From positions 1,612,001 to 1,676,000 of the forward strand of contig NZ_JABMEG010000001.1 in NCBI RefSeq assembly GCF_013179735.1: a stretch of DNA of 64,000 bases, written 5' to 3'. This document shows, one piece after another, positions 1 through 8,758 of the stretch. Origin of the DNA: Permianibacter fluminis (lineage in GTDB: Bacteria > Pseudomonadota > Gammaproteobacteria > Enterobacterales > Permianibacteraceae). Positions within the stretch are counted from its first letter, which is position 1, and each line of letters begins with the position of its first letter. Below the pieces are notes generated by a model, which was given only the letters and a program-made list of their open reading frames with translations, was not told where the DNA came from and made no database searches. Both the position numbers and the translations under genes were made by a program.

Positions 1-80
1 CGTCGCCAGAATTGCCGCTATTACCGGGGCTTCAGGCTGCCGCAACGACCAGTCCTTTGCTTTTCGAGGTGGGAAATGTA

Positions 81-106
81 TTGCGCCGGCGTGTGTGCCG
101 GCGCAA
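81..106 (-). terminator. Perfect 10-bp hairpin downstream of the first gene
   Basis: The arm TTGCGCCGGC is followed by a 6-nt loop (GTGTGT) and its exact complement. It lies about 45 bases beyond the stop codon of the minus-strand gene at 150-530. No clear run of T follows, so termination is inferred from position. Positions 1-80 show no supported gene. Confidence 0.35.
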
Positions 107-149
107 ATTCAGCCTGAGCATACATCATCACAGTTCTGTGCCAAGTCGA

Positions 150-530
150 TCAATGCACCACCGATTCCTCGGTCCAGACACGGCCAGCGAAATAACGACC
201 AGTCTCGATATCGGCCATGACTTCGACATGAACTTCGGCGTAGTAGGTGGTCAACGAATAGCCGTCAGCCGATTTACGCAGTGTTATGACGTACTCCCCC
301 GCTTTGTAATCCTGAGTCGGTGCGATCAGATACATAATTTGGCTGAAATTGCGGCTCACCTCAACGTAACCGTCACGCTTGAATGACTGCAGCGTGCGAA
401 CTACGCGGAAATCGGAGCCGAGCATCGTCTCTGCCGATGAGTACATTTTAGTCGGGCTGGCGGCTTCGGCGACGGGCACGCCAACTGTCGCCAGCAACAA
501 CGCGATCAATGCAGCACGAATCATCATCAT
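150..530 (-). CDS. Small exported protein of unknown function
   Basis: This 126-residue protein begins with three Met codons, then a hydrophobic stretch and an AEAA-type signal peptidase site near residue 24, so it should be periplasmic. The mature part (about 100 residues) is rich in Tyr, Val and charged residues and alternates like a beta-sheet protein. It has no Cys in the mature part and no motif I recognise. I chose the ATG at 530 over a TTG six bases upstream because GGAG lies about 8 bases before it. A strong hairpin follows the stop. It stands alone, divergent from the 2-oxoacid oxidoreductase operon. Confidence 0.7.
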   Translation of the reverse strand: MMMIRAALIALLLATVGVPVAEAASPTKMYSSAETMLGSDFRVVRTLQSFKRDGYVEVSRNFSQIMYLIAPTQDYKAGEYVITLRKSADGYSLTTYYAEVHVEVMADIETGRYFAGRVWTEESVVH

Positions 531-950
531 GTTCAATTCTCCTCGGTCGAACGGTTACGCCGTTATGCAGACTTCACCCTGAACGGCGGACGGATTGTGC
601 AGTGCGGAAATGACGGTTGCGTGATCGCAAGATGGCGTAGTGATTTCGCTTGTCGTTTTCTGGTGCTGATTTTTGCGTTGCGTTGCGTTCGGCCGCGTTG
701 CCGAGATGATGTGTGCCGAAGGCGCTTGCCCACCGCACGCGGCAACGTGATTTTTCCGACCGCACCCGAACACGCACCGCGCACTGACGCAACAGCCGCC
801 GCCAGCGTGCGCGAAGCCGTGCTGAAAAATCTCCAGCATCGTGCAGGTGCCGTTGACACCCGGGCCGATGTGCTCTAAAAGCAAATGGCAGTTCCGTCCC
901 CGGGAGATGGGGAGCCCCAAGCAGATCCGATCTGCGGCGGAGGAACATCA
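531..950. other. Divergent intergenic region
   Basis: About 420 bases separate the two divergent genes. Short frames here overlap each other on both strands, lack ribosome sites and show no family features. The region should carry promoters for both flanking transcripts, but I cannot pick a convincing -35/-10 pair. Confidence 0.4.
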
Positions 951-2801
951 GTGAAGCCAACCGATATTGGCCATCCAGACTACTTTCACAAAGTGGTTGA
1001 TTGTCAGTGGGCCTGTCCGGCCCATACTCCGGTTCCCGAATACATTCGCCTGATCGCCGCCGGTCGTTATACCGATGCCTATCTCGTCAATTGGCGCTCC
1101 AATGTTTTTCCCGGCATTTTGGGCCGAACCTGTGATCGCCCCTGTGAGCCGGCCTGCCGACGCAGTCGCGTTGAAGATGGCCAAAGCAAGGAGCCGGTGG
1201 CGATCTGCCGGCTGAAGCGGGTCGCGGCCGATCTGAAAGACGACATTCGTGCCCGGTTGCCGACGCTGGCGCCGCGCAATGGCAAGCGCATTGCCTGCAT
1301 CGGTGCCGGCCCGGCATCGTTGACCGTTGCCCGGGATCTGGCGCCGCTCGGCTATCAGATCACGGTGTTCGATGGCGCCGCCAAAGCCGGCGGTTTTATC
1401 CGCACGCAAATTCCCAAGTTCCGCTTGCCGGAAACCGTGGTCGATGAAGAGACCGGCTATGTGCTGGATCTCGGTGTCGAGTTTCGTGCCGGTGAACGCA
1501 TTGACAGTTTGCAGGCGCTGCTGGCGCAGGGTTACGACGCCGTGTTTGTTGGCAGCGGCGCGCCGCGCGGCCGCGACATGAACCTGCCTGGTCGGCAGGA
1601 AGCGGCGGCCAGTATTCATATCGGCATCGAGTGGTTGGCGTCGGTGTCGTTCGGTCATGTCAACAAGGTCGGCAAACGGGTGATCGTGCTCGGCGGCGGC
1701 AACACGGCCATGGATTGTTGCCGCAGTGCGCGCCGGCTTGGCGGTGAAGCCGTGACCGTGGTGGTGCGCTCCGGCTTTGACGAAATGAAAGCCAGTCCCT
1801 GGGAAAAAGAAGACGCCATGCACGAAGGCGTCGTGATCCGGAATTTTCTCAACCCGAAAGCCTTTATCGTCGACAACGGCACGCTGACGGCGATGAGCTT
1901 TGAGCCGGTTACCGCAAAATATGACGAAAAAGGCCGGCGACAATTGCTGCCGACCGGTGAGTCGGACGTGATCATCGCCTGTGACGAAGTGCTGATGGCG
2001 GTCGGTCAGGAAAATGCCTTTCCCTGGATTGAGCGCGACATCGGTGTCCGGTTTGAGGATTCCGGTTTGCCGGTGGTCGATCCGGTCAGTTTCCAGTCCA
2101 GTCATCCGAAAGTGTTTTTCGGCGGCGACGCGGCATTCGGCCCGAAGAACATCATCTGGGCCGTGGCCCACGGCCACGAAGCCGCGCTGTCCATTGATCT
2201 GCAATGCCGGGGTCTTTCGGTTGCCGACCGGCCGGCGCCGGACACCACGCTGGTCAGCCAAAAAATGGGTCTCCATGAATGGAGCTACGACAATGCGGTG
2301 GCGCTCGACAAGCGCCATAAAGTCCCGCTGCAGAAACTCGATCTGGCGCTGACCGATATCAAAATTGAAGTTGAGATGGGCTTTGATGTCCAGCTGGCGT
2401 TCAAGGAAGCGCAGCGCTGTCTGAATTGTGACATCGAAACCGTTTTCACCGACAACAAATGCATCGAGTGCGATGCCTGTGTCGACATCTGCCCGATGGA
2501 TTGCATCACCTTTACCGACAACGCCGATGAACTGGCGCTGCGTGGCACGCTGAAAGCGCCGGCAGTCAACCTGAGTCAGGATCTGTACGTCTCCGGCGCG
2601 TTGAAAACCGGTCGCATCATGGCCAAGGATGAAGATGTCTGTCTGCACTGCGGTCTGTGTGCCGAGCGCTGCCCGACCGGCGCCTGGGACATGCAGAAGT
2701 TTCTGTTGCATACCGCGCAGGCGGGCCACGCCTGTCACAAGCGCGCCAGTGGTTCCAGTAGCGCCAATGGTTCCATTAACGCCAGTAGTACCAAGGCCTG
2801 A
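951..2801 (+). CDS. GltD-like FAD/NAD(P) oxidoreductase with C-terminal 4Fe-4S domains
   Basis: This soluble flavoprotein of 616 residues likely moves electrons between NAD(P)H and ferredoxin-type carriers for the KorAB enzyme encoded next. An N-terminal Fe-S domain as in glutamate synthase small subunit has CxxxC at residues 18-22 and a second Cys group (CDRPCEPAC) further on. A dinucleotide site (GAGPAS) and a second one (GGGNTAMD) follow. The C-terminus has two ferredoxin clusters, CIECDACVDICPMDC and CLHCGLCAERCPTGA. I chose GTG 951 because GGCGGAGGA sits about 6 bases upstream; an ATG at 885 would add 22 residues without family character. The tail after the last cluster is Ser/Ala/Asn-rich. 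It opens a three-gene operon, 47 bases before the next start. Confidence 0.88.
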   Translation: MKPTDIGHPDYFHKVVDCQWACPAHTPVPEYIRLIAAGRYTDAYLVNWRSNVFPGILGRTCDRPCEPACRRSRVEDGQSKEPVAICRLKRVAADLKDDIRARLPTLAPRNGKRIACIGAGPASLTVARDLAPLGYQITVFDGAAKAGGFIRTQIPKFRLPETVVDEETGYVLDLGVEFRAGERIDSLQALLAQGYDAVFVGSGAPRGRDMNLPGRQEAAASIHIGIEWLASVSFGHVNKVGKRVIVLGGGNTAMDCCRSARRLGGEAVTVVVRSGFDEMKASPWEKEDAMHEGVVIRNFLNPKAFIVDNGTLTAMSFEPVTAKYDEKGRRQLLPTGESDVIIACDEVLMAVGQENAFPWIERDIGVRFEDSGLPVVDPVSFQSSHPKVFFGGDAAFGPKNIIWAVAHGHEAALSIDLQCRGLSVADRPAPDTTLVSQKMGLHEWSYDNAVALDKRHKVPLQKLDLALTDIKIEVEMGFDVQLAFKEAQRCLNCDIETVFTDNKCIECDACVDICPMDCITFTDNADELALRGTLKAPAVNLSQDLYVSGALKTGRIMAKDEDVCLHCGLCAERCPTGAWDMQKFLLHTAQAGHACHKRASGSSSANGSINASSTKA

Positions 2802-2848
2802 GCGGTTTGGCTTTGACCGGACACAGCTAAATAAAACAGAGAGGTCGC

Positions 2849-4741
2849 ATGACCACTACGCTGAATCGCTGCAATGATTTCGTGATCAAGTTTGCCAACG
2901 TCAACGGTTCCGGTTCGGCCTCGGCCAATGAGCTGTTCGCCCGCAGCATTCTGCGGATGGGCGTGCCGGTCAGTCCGCGCAATATCTTTCCGTCCAATAT
3001 TCAAGGCATGCCGACCTGGTATGAAGTTCGGGTCAGCGAGGCGGGCTATTTGGGCCGGCGCGGCGGCTGCGACATGATGGTTGCCATGAATCCGCAAACT
3101 TGGACGGAAGACCTCAAGGAAATCGTCAGCGGCGGTTATCTGTTCTATGACAGCACCCGGGTGATTCATGCCGACCAACTGCGCGACGATATTCACATCA
3201 TCGGGGTGCCGCTGACCCAGCTTTGCAACGAAACCTGGAGCGACCCTCGTCAGCGTCAGTTGTTCAAGAACATCATGTATGTCGGCGTGCTGTCGGCATT
3301 GCTGGATATCGACACCGCTGAAATCGAGCAACTGCTGGCCGAGCAGTACAAAGGCAAGGAAAAGCTGCTGCCACCCAACAAGCAGGCGCTGCATCTGGGC
3401 CGCGATTACGCGCTGCAGCAGATGGACTGCAGCAAGATTGGCCTGAAAGTGAAACGGGCAGATAAGGTCGGCGACCGGATCTTCATCGAAGGCAACAGCG
3501 CCGCCGCGCTCGGTTGCATTTATGGCGGCGCAACGGTGTGCGCCTGGTATCCGATCACGCCGTCGACCTCAGTGGTCGATGCTTTCCAAAAATACTGCAA
3601 CAAATTCCGCACTGATCCGGACACCGGCAAAAAGCATTACGCCATCATCCAGGCCGAAGACGAGATCGCATCCATTGGCATGGTCATCGGCGCGGGCTGG
3701 AACGGTGCCCGCGCGTTTACCGCCACTTCCGGTCCCGGTATCTCGCTGATGACCGAATTCATCGGCCTCGCATACTTTGCCGAGATCCCGGCGACCATCA
3801 TCAATGTCCAGCGTGGCGGCCCCTCCACTGGCATGCCGACCCGGACTCAGCAAGCCGATCTGTATTCCTGTGCCTATGCCTCCAACGGCGACACCAAGCA
3901 TGTGCTGCTGTTTCCGGAAGACCCGAAAGAGTGTTTCGACTTTGCCGCGGCGGCGCTGGACCTTGCGGATCAGCTGCAGACGCCGGTGTTCCTGATGACC
4001 GATCTGGATATCGGCATGAACACCCGGCTGTGCGCGCCGCTGCATTGGGACGATACCCGCCAGATGCAGCGCGGCAAGATCATGACTGCGGCAGAGCTGG
4101 AGGCCGGCAAGAATTTTGGTCGCTATCTCGATGTCGACGGTGATGGCGTACCGTATCGCACCTATCCCGGTACGCATCCGAGCAAAGGCGCATTTTTTAC
4201 CCGCGGCACCACCAAGGACCGCTACGCCCGTTACAGCGAGAACGGCGAGGTCTATGTCGACAACATGGAGCGCTTGCTGCGCAAATTCGACACCGCAAAA
4301 AAACTGGTGCCGCAGCCTATCGAAACTCTGTGCTGTGAAAGTGCTGGCGCCTCTGGCACATCGATTGGCGTGATCTACTTCGGCTCGACCAGCCCGGCGA
4401 TGCAGGAGGCGTTTGACCAGCTGCAGGCGCAACAGGTGTTCGTTGATTTGTTGCGGCTGCGGGCCTTTCCGTTCCCCGATTCCGTATTCGACTTTGTCGC
4501 TCGGCACAGCAAAGTCTTTGTCGTCGAGCAGAACCGCGACGGCCAGTTGCGCAACATGCTGGTCAACGAGGGCAACCTCAATCCGGCCAAGCTCTTGCCA
4601 GTACTGCATTACGACGGCACCCCGATCACCGCGCGCTTCATTGTCGACAGCATACGCAAGCAGTTGCAGCTGGCGCCGGCCCTGCCGAGTCACGAGCTGC
4701 CGATAACTCAAGTGGTTGCCGGCAAGGGAGTGAAATCATGA
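2849..4741 (+). CDS. korA: 2-oxoacid:ferredoxin oxidoreductase, fused gamma-alpha subunit (KorA type)
   Basis: With the next gene it forms a CoA-dependent 2-oxoacid:ferredoxin oxidoreductase. It has 630 residues. The N-terminal gamma domain (about 10-190) contains ANVNGSGSASANE and SEAGYLGRRGG. The alpha domain (about 210-600) has the family motif YPITPST at 234-240 and the segment TSGPGISLMTE. The gamma-alpha fusion is usual for KorA. Substrate cannot be fixed from sequence; 2-oxoglutarate is the most likely. A ribosome site (AGAGAGG) precedes the ATG. The stop overlaps the korB start as ATGA, so translation is coupled. Confidence 0.88.
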   Translation: MTTTLNRCNDFVIKFANVNGSGSASANELFARSILRMGVPVSPRNIFPSNIQGMPTWYEVRVSEAGYLGRRGGCDMMVAMNPQTWTEDLKEIVSGGYLFYDSTRVIHADQLRDDIHIIGVPLTQLCNETWSDPRQRQLFKNIMYVGVLSALLDIDTAEIEQLLAEQYKGKEKLLPPNKQALHLGRDYALQQMDCSKIGLKVKRADKVGDRIFIEGNSAAALGCIYGGATVCAWYPITPSTSVVDAFQKYCNKFRTDPDTGKKHYAIIQAEDEIASIGMVIGAGWNGARAFTATSGPGISLMTEFIGLAYFAEIPATIINVQRGGPSTGMPTRTQQADLYSCAYASNGDTKHVLLFPEDPKECFDFAAAALDLADQLQTPVFLMTDLDIGMNTRLCAPLHWDDTRQMQRGKIMTAAELEAGKNFGRYLDVDGDGVPYRTYPGTHPSKGAFFTRGTTKDRYARYSENGEVYVDNMERLLRKFDTAKKLVPQPIETLCCESAGASGTSIGVIYFGSTSPAMQEAFDQLQAQQVFVDLLRLRAFPFPDSVFDFVARHSKVFVVEQNRDGQLRNMLVNEGNLNPAKLLPVLHYDGTPITARFIVDSIRKQLQLAPALPSHELPITQVVAGKGVKS

Positions 4742-5793
4742 CCTATATCGCCAAACCCAAACTGCATCATCCGTCGCTGCCGAAGAACGAGCGCGGTTAC
4801 ACTCGCCGCGATTACGAAGGTGCGGTCTCGACGCTGTGCGCCGGCTGCGGTCACGACTCCATTTCTGCGGCCATCGTTCAGGCCTGTTTCAATGCCAATA
4901 TCGAGCCGCACCGGGTCGCCAAATTGTCCGGCATCGGTTGCTCCTCCAAAGCACCGACCTATTTTCTCGGCGGCTCGCATGGCTTCAATACCGTACACGG
5001 CCGGATGCCGTCGGTGCTGACCGGCGCTAACCTCGCCAATCGCGAATTGATGTACCTCGGCATTTCCGGCGACGGCGACTCGGCCTCGATCGGCATTGGC
5101 CAGTTTGTCCACAGCATTCGCCGCGGCGTCAACATGGTCTATATCGTGATGAACAACGGCGTCTATGGCTTGACCAAGGGCCAGTTCTCAGCGACCGCTG
5201 ACAAAGGCTCGCAGTCCAAGAAAGGCATCACCAACGCCGATTCCCCCGTTGATTTGGTGATGCTGGCCTTGCAACTCGGCGCGACCTTCGTTGCCCGCAG
5301 TTTTTCCGGTGACAAGGAACAGCTGGTGCCGATCATCGAAGCGGCGTTTCAGCACAAAGGTTCGGCGTTCATTGATGTGGTGTCGCCCTGCGTGGCCTTT
5401 AATAACCACACCGGTTCGACCAAGAGCTATGACTTTGTCCGCGAGCACAATGACGCGGTCAACCGTATCGATATCGTGCCGCATGCCGAGGCGGAGACCG
5501 TACAGTACGAAGCCGGCGCGCTGCAGGACGTGCTGCAATCCGATGGCTCCGTGCTGCGCCTGCGCAAACGGCATCTGGATTACGACGTGCATGACCCGAT
5601 CAAAGTCATGACCTATCTGCACAAGCATCAGGCGCTCGGCGAACTGGTCACCGGCCTGCTCTATGTCCACCCCGCGCCGGAAGATCTGCACGCCCACCTG
5701 AATACCTGCGACAAACCGCTGAACCAGCTCGGCGAACGCGAACTGGTGCCGGGTCAAGGGGCGCTGGCCAAAATCAATGCATCGCTGCGTTGA
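4738..5793 (+). CDS. korB: 2-oxoacid:ferredoxin oxidoreductase beta subunit (KorB type)
   Basis: This is the thiamine diphosphate-binding subunit (351 residues). CAGCGH at residues 34-39 supplies Cys residues typical of the beta subunit's 4Fe-4S cluster, with a further Cys in GIGCSSK. The ThDP motif is GDGDS at 112-115 followed by NN at 139-140 and YGLTKGQ. Length matches the family. It closes the operon, with a 4-base overlap to korA. No clear Rho-independent terminator follows; the next 470 bases are gene-free. Confidence 0.9.
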   Translation: MTYIAKPKLHHPSLPKNERGYTRRDYEGAVSTLCAGCGHDSISAAIVQACFNANIEPHRVAKLSGIGCSSKAPTYFLGGSHGFNTVHGRMPSVLTGANLANRELMYLGISGDGDSASIGIGQFVHSIRRGVNMVYIVMNNGVYGLTKGQFSATADKGSQSKKGITNADSPVDLVMLALQLGATFVARSFSGDKEQLVPIIEAAFQHKGSAFIDVVSPCVAFNNHTGSTKSYDFVREHNDAVNRIDIVPHAEAETVQYEAGALQDVLQSDGSVLRLRKRHLDYDVHDPIKVMTYLHKHQALGELVTGLLYVHPAPEDLHAHLNTCDKPLNQLGERELVPGQGALAKINASLR

Positions 5794-6262
5794 GCGCGAT
5801 AGAGAAGTGTGGGGCGTTGTGGACAAGGTATGCGATGAACGTTTGCTGTTGTCAACTTGACGCGCGGCGCGAGCAGCAGCCGCATCCAACACCAAAGGAC
5901 TAAGCCACGCTAGACGACCTGAGGAGTCGCTGACTGATGGTCAGCGAACAGTTCCTGGGCCGAAACTGAATTTCTGCCGCTACCCATGGTTGAACCTGCC
6001 ACTTTTGATCAGAGGTTCGCCAGGCACTTTGTAGCTAACCAATTGATTTCAAGGGTTTCTGGCATCCTACTATGGGAATTTACTTTGATTGGGAGGCAAT
6101 GCGAATCAGCAACAGAGGCATGCCGCCTTAAAAAAAGGAAGTTCGAGTAAGCTATGCCAAACCCTTGAAGTAAAACCCAAAATGAGTCAAATTCGTGTTA
6201 ATTAAAAAACTTCTTAGGAGGCGTTCCTCCTGATTACTAGCTATGCATCTTAGAGAGCGCTC
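5794..6262. other. Gene-free spacer with a shift to AT-rich DNA
   Basis: The first 190 bases have the local GC-rich composition. From about 5990 the DNA becomes clearly AT-rich, and this continues through the next gene. I see a short 6-bp hairpin (GCTGAC..GTCAGC, about 5929-5945) and no RNA or protein gene. The composition switch may mark the left edge of acquired DNA. Confidence 0.4.
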
Positions 6263-6718
6263 ATGTCCGACGTTTTAAAGTTGATTCTTGTTTTAGCTCT
6301 TACTGTCGGCCCAGTACAATCTGCCGAGCCAATTAACGATATTGCTGAATTTGAGAGGCGTGCACTGGATTGCTTCAAGGATAAAGAAAAGGTCGAAAAG
6401 TGCTTCCGTCAGTCTATTAAGCCCCATCTTTCCCCATCTATTGCAGATTCAGATTCAGAGTCTCTTGCGAGTAAAATCCAACCAATTTTTATTCAGATGT
6501 CTGGCTCCGATCAAATTTACTCGATACATAAAGCCAAACATAAAGTTATTGAAGGCCTATTTGACGATCGCGCTTATGCTATTGAACTAACAACAGATGG
6601 CGCTTTTATTCTATTAGAGATGTCCTTTATTTCTATAAAAGGAAAATGGTATATCCATAAATTCAATATATCCAATCGCGACGAGTCATTTAAAAGCACG
6701 CTAGACGTCGGCTGGTAA
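6263..6718 (+). CDS. Small exported protein encoded in AT-rich DNA, unknown function
   Basis: The 151-residue product has a signal peptide (hydrophobic LILVLALTVG, then QSAEP, cleavage near residue 20). The mature part is rich in Lys, Asp, Ile and Phe, with two Cys near the start (residues about 38 and 48). It resembles the style of small periplasmic DUF proteins, but I do not recognise a family. Codons favour A/T third positions (TTT, AAA, ATT), unlike every neighbour, which suggests recent transfer. The ATG follows TTAGAGAGCGC, a modest ribosome site. A 17-bp terminator hairpin lies 129 bases past the stop. Confidence 0.7.
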   Translation: MSDVLKLILVLALTVGPVQSAEPINDIAEFERRALDCFKDKEKVEKCFRQSIKPHLSPSIADSDSESLASKIQPIFIQMSGSDQIYSIHKAKHKVIEGLFDDRAYAIELTTDGAFILLEMSFISIKGKWYIHKFNISNRDESFKSTLDVGW

Positions 6719-6738
6719 AGATGCATAACGCAGTTCAC

Positions 6739-6815
6739 GTAGGTCCGAACCACGCAGCGTTTCGGACGCATGAGCATCTCATTCGTGCGAAGCCGCTACG
6801 TGGCTCCGCACCTAC
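6739..6815. repeat. Imperfect inverted repeat (REP-like), arms of about 21 bp
   Basis: The left arm at 6739-6759 (GTAGGTCCGAACCACG...) and right arm at 6794-6815 (complement begins GTAGGTGCGGAGCCACG) differ at only a few positions. They enclose about 34 bases. Such intergenic palindromes are typical REP elements. It sits between the AT-rich gene and a terminator. Confidence 0.55.
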
Positions 6816-6846
6816 ATGCACTGGTCCATGACACATCACCGACCCG

Positions 6847-6882
6847 ATACAACAAGGGCAGCCTCGGCTGCCCTTGTTGTAT
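6847..6882. terminator. Bidirectional terminator, 17-bp perfect stem
   Basis: Arms 6847-6863 and 6866-6882 are exact complements (ATACAACAAGGGCAGCC) around a TC loop, followed by ATTTT. It lies between convergent genes and probably ends both transcripts. Confidence 0.85.
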
Positions 6883-6900
6883 TTTGGTAATGCGCACGGA

Positions 6901-8298
6901 TCAATCGTGCAGATGGCCCCGCTCGATGAATTGCTGCGGCACATAGCCGGGCAGGCTGGCCTCATCGACCGCGAAGACAAAGAACTGGTTCGAGTTGTCG
7001 GTGCCGAGCGGGTGCAGGCTGTCGGTCACCGTGCCGAGAAAATCATTGTCGTTGGCGATGAACAGGGTGTGATAGACCATGCCATTTCGTTCCAGATCCG
7101 GGCCAAAGGCGAGGCCTTCAATCTTGGCCGGAATATCGCTGCTGCTGATGCCCGCCGCGTTCAGTGCCGCGACCAGATCCAGAAAGGGTGTTTTGGCAAC
7201 CGCTTTGCCAGCCAGATTGGCGGCACCGCTCAACTGGCTCACGTCAGTGGCGCCGGTCAGGTTGATGCGATACAGCCGCTTGTAGGCAGCAGACGAGTTG
7301 TCGCCAAGACCTTTGCCATCGCGTTCATCAACCAGAAATTCGTGATCATTAATGGCGACAATTTCGCTGACAGTCGGATATTTCGGTTTGCTGGCGGTAC
7401 CGATGTTGCTGAGCTCATAGGCGTATTCGCGCACGCGGCCGCTGCGGATGTCGATGCTGACAAGCCGGGTGTACGGCGCGCCAGTGCCGCCATCCTGTGC
7501 CAGCGGGCTTTGCATGATGCCGAGCAAGGTTTTGCCATCCGGCGTAATCGCCAAACCTTCCATGCCCTTGTTGGCAATACGGCCACTACTGTTGCTGGCA
7601 ATTTCGTCATCGCCTTTGCTGCTCAACTGGCTGACCGCAAATTTGTCCGGCAGCGCGAACGCGCGCAAGCGCACGCCGCTGCGACGATCAAACTGGTAAA
7701 CGTAGGGGCCGTACTCGTCGGTAATGAAAAACGATTCACCATCACGCGCCGGCCGGATGCCTTCCGGGTCCAATCTGCCGTTGCGGCTGTTGGTGGAGCT
7801 TTTGTCGGCGGCAAAATTGTCGGAGCGACCGGAGAAATAGAAGCGGTGATCGCGCGCGTTCAGCGCCGGTACCTGCGCACCGTAATGCAGCGGCGACAGG
7901 CTCGACAGCAAGGTGGTGTCGGTCAGGTGTGCCGATACGAGATACGGCAGCGCAGCGCCGGTTGGACTCGGCACCAGGCTCAAGCTGAGGCTTTGCACGC
8001 GCGGAATATACGATGTGGTGTCATCGATGCTGCTGTCATAGGGCTGAGCATTCGGACCCCGATCCGGCAACGCCAGAAAGGTGTTGCCACCGGCCGAGGC
8101 CAATCCGGAGCCAAGCCCGCCAAGCGGGTTGCCACGGACGCCGTTTTCGAGCGCCGCGGCTGAGTCGAACGCCAGATCTTCGTAGTGACCATTGATGCTG
8201 CCAATGGCGATCAGATTGATGTCGGCCGAGACCGTGTTGGCCGATGCCAATGCAGCGATTGCCACGGTGACAGCCAGCGCCAGTGTCTTACATTCCAT
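6901..8298 (-). CDS. Exported phytase-like / esterase-like beta-propeller protein
   Basis: The 465-residue product has a signal peptide (LALAVTVAIAALASANTVSA) and should be periplasmic or secreted. Family features of the phytase-like domain group are NGHYEDLAFDS near the mature N-terminus, LPDRGPNAQPYD, RLDPEGIRPARDG, FFITDEYGPYVYQFDRRSG and KGMEGLAITPDG. These belong to the acidic, propeller-like domain named for resemblance to phytase; actual substrate is unknown. ATG 8298 is chosen because AAAGGAA lies about 11 bases upstream; an ATG at 8337 would add 13 residues ahead of the signal peptide. It is convergent with the AT-rich gene and shares its terminator. Confidence 0.8.
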   Translation of the reverse strand: MECKTLALAVTVAIAALASANTVSADINLIAIGSINGHYEDLAFDSAAALENGVRGNPLGGLGSGLASAGGNTFLALPDRGPNAQPYDSSIDDTTSYIPRVQSLSLSLVPSPTGAALPYLVSAHLTDTTLLSSLSPLHYGAQVPALNARDHRFYFSGRSDNFAADKSSTNSRNGRLDPEGIRPARDGESFFITDEYGPYVYQFDRRSGVRLRAFALPDKFAVSQLSSKGDDEIASNSSGRIANKGMEGLAITPDGKTLLGIMQSPLAQDGGTGAPYTRLVSIDIRSGRVREYAYELSNIGTASKPKYPTVSEIVAINDHEFLVDERDGKGLGDNSSAAYKRLYRINLTGATDVSQLSGAANLAGKAVAKTPFLDLVAALNAAGISSSDIPAKIEGLAFGPDLERNGMVYHTLFIANDNDFLGTVTDSLHPLGTDNSNQFFVFAVDEASLPGYVPQQFIERGHLHD

Positions 8299-8583
8299 AA
8301 TCGCGGAGTTCCTTTGCAAGCGGAGTAGAGAAAGCACTGGTCATGGTCGGTGGCCTCTGTGACAAACCGATGGCAGATTTTTGATGACTTGATGGCGGCA
8401 ACGGACAGTGTCGGCCTCAGTACCCGGTTGGCGTGATGGAACTGCGGCGTGGGAGAGGAGCAAACCTGCTGAGCTTGATAGGTGCAGTGCGTGAGATGTG
8501 CGTGAGGTGTGTTGCGTATGTGAGGTGCTGAGACTGTTAATGAGAACTTGTATAAGTCCTGAAATCGAAATCAAGCTGTTACG

Positions 8584-8690
8584 CCAGCGAAATCGCCCGC
8601 AGGAAGCGCCGATAATTTGCCGGGGTCCTTGTTCTCGATAAAAATGGATTCCGGCACCCCAAGGGCACTTCCTGCGGGCGCTTTCGCCGG
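8584..8690. repeat. 107-bp inverted-repeat element, arms of 27 bp
   Basis: The left arm at 8584-8610 and right arm at 8664-8690 match at 24 of 27 positions when one is reversed (core CGCCCGCAGGAAG). The right edge reads CTTTCGCCGGAATGACAGG, a sequence style common in dispersed intergenic repeats of proteobacteria. The rest of 8299-8758 contains no gene I can support; it is the promoter side of the phytase-like gene and the downstream side of apbE. Confidence 0.6.
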
Positions 8691-8758
8691 AATGACAGGG
8701 TGGGTCCTGATTCAGGGCTTGCTTCGGTGAGCGACGCAAACAAAGCGGCGCGCTGCGG

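Noticed and set aside
948-2738. Long minus-strand open frame (596 codons)
   Set aside because: It lies exactly opposite the FAD oxidoreductase gene. In GC-rich genes the antisense frame rarely meets stops. No family motif or ribosome site.
6874-8163. Plus-strand open frame (429 codons) opposite the phytase-like gene
   Set aside because: Shadow; it also starts within the terminator region.
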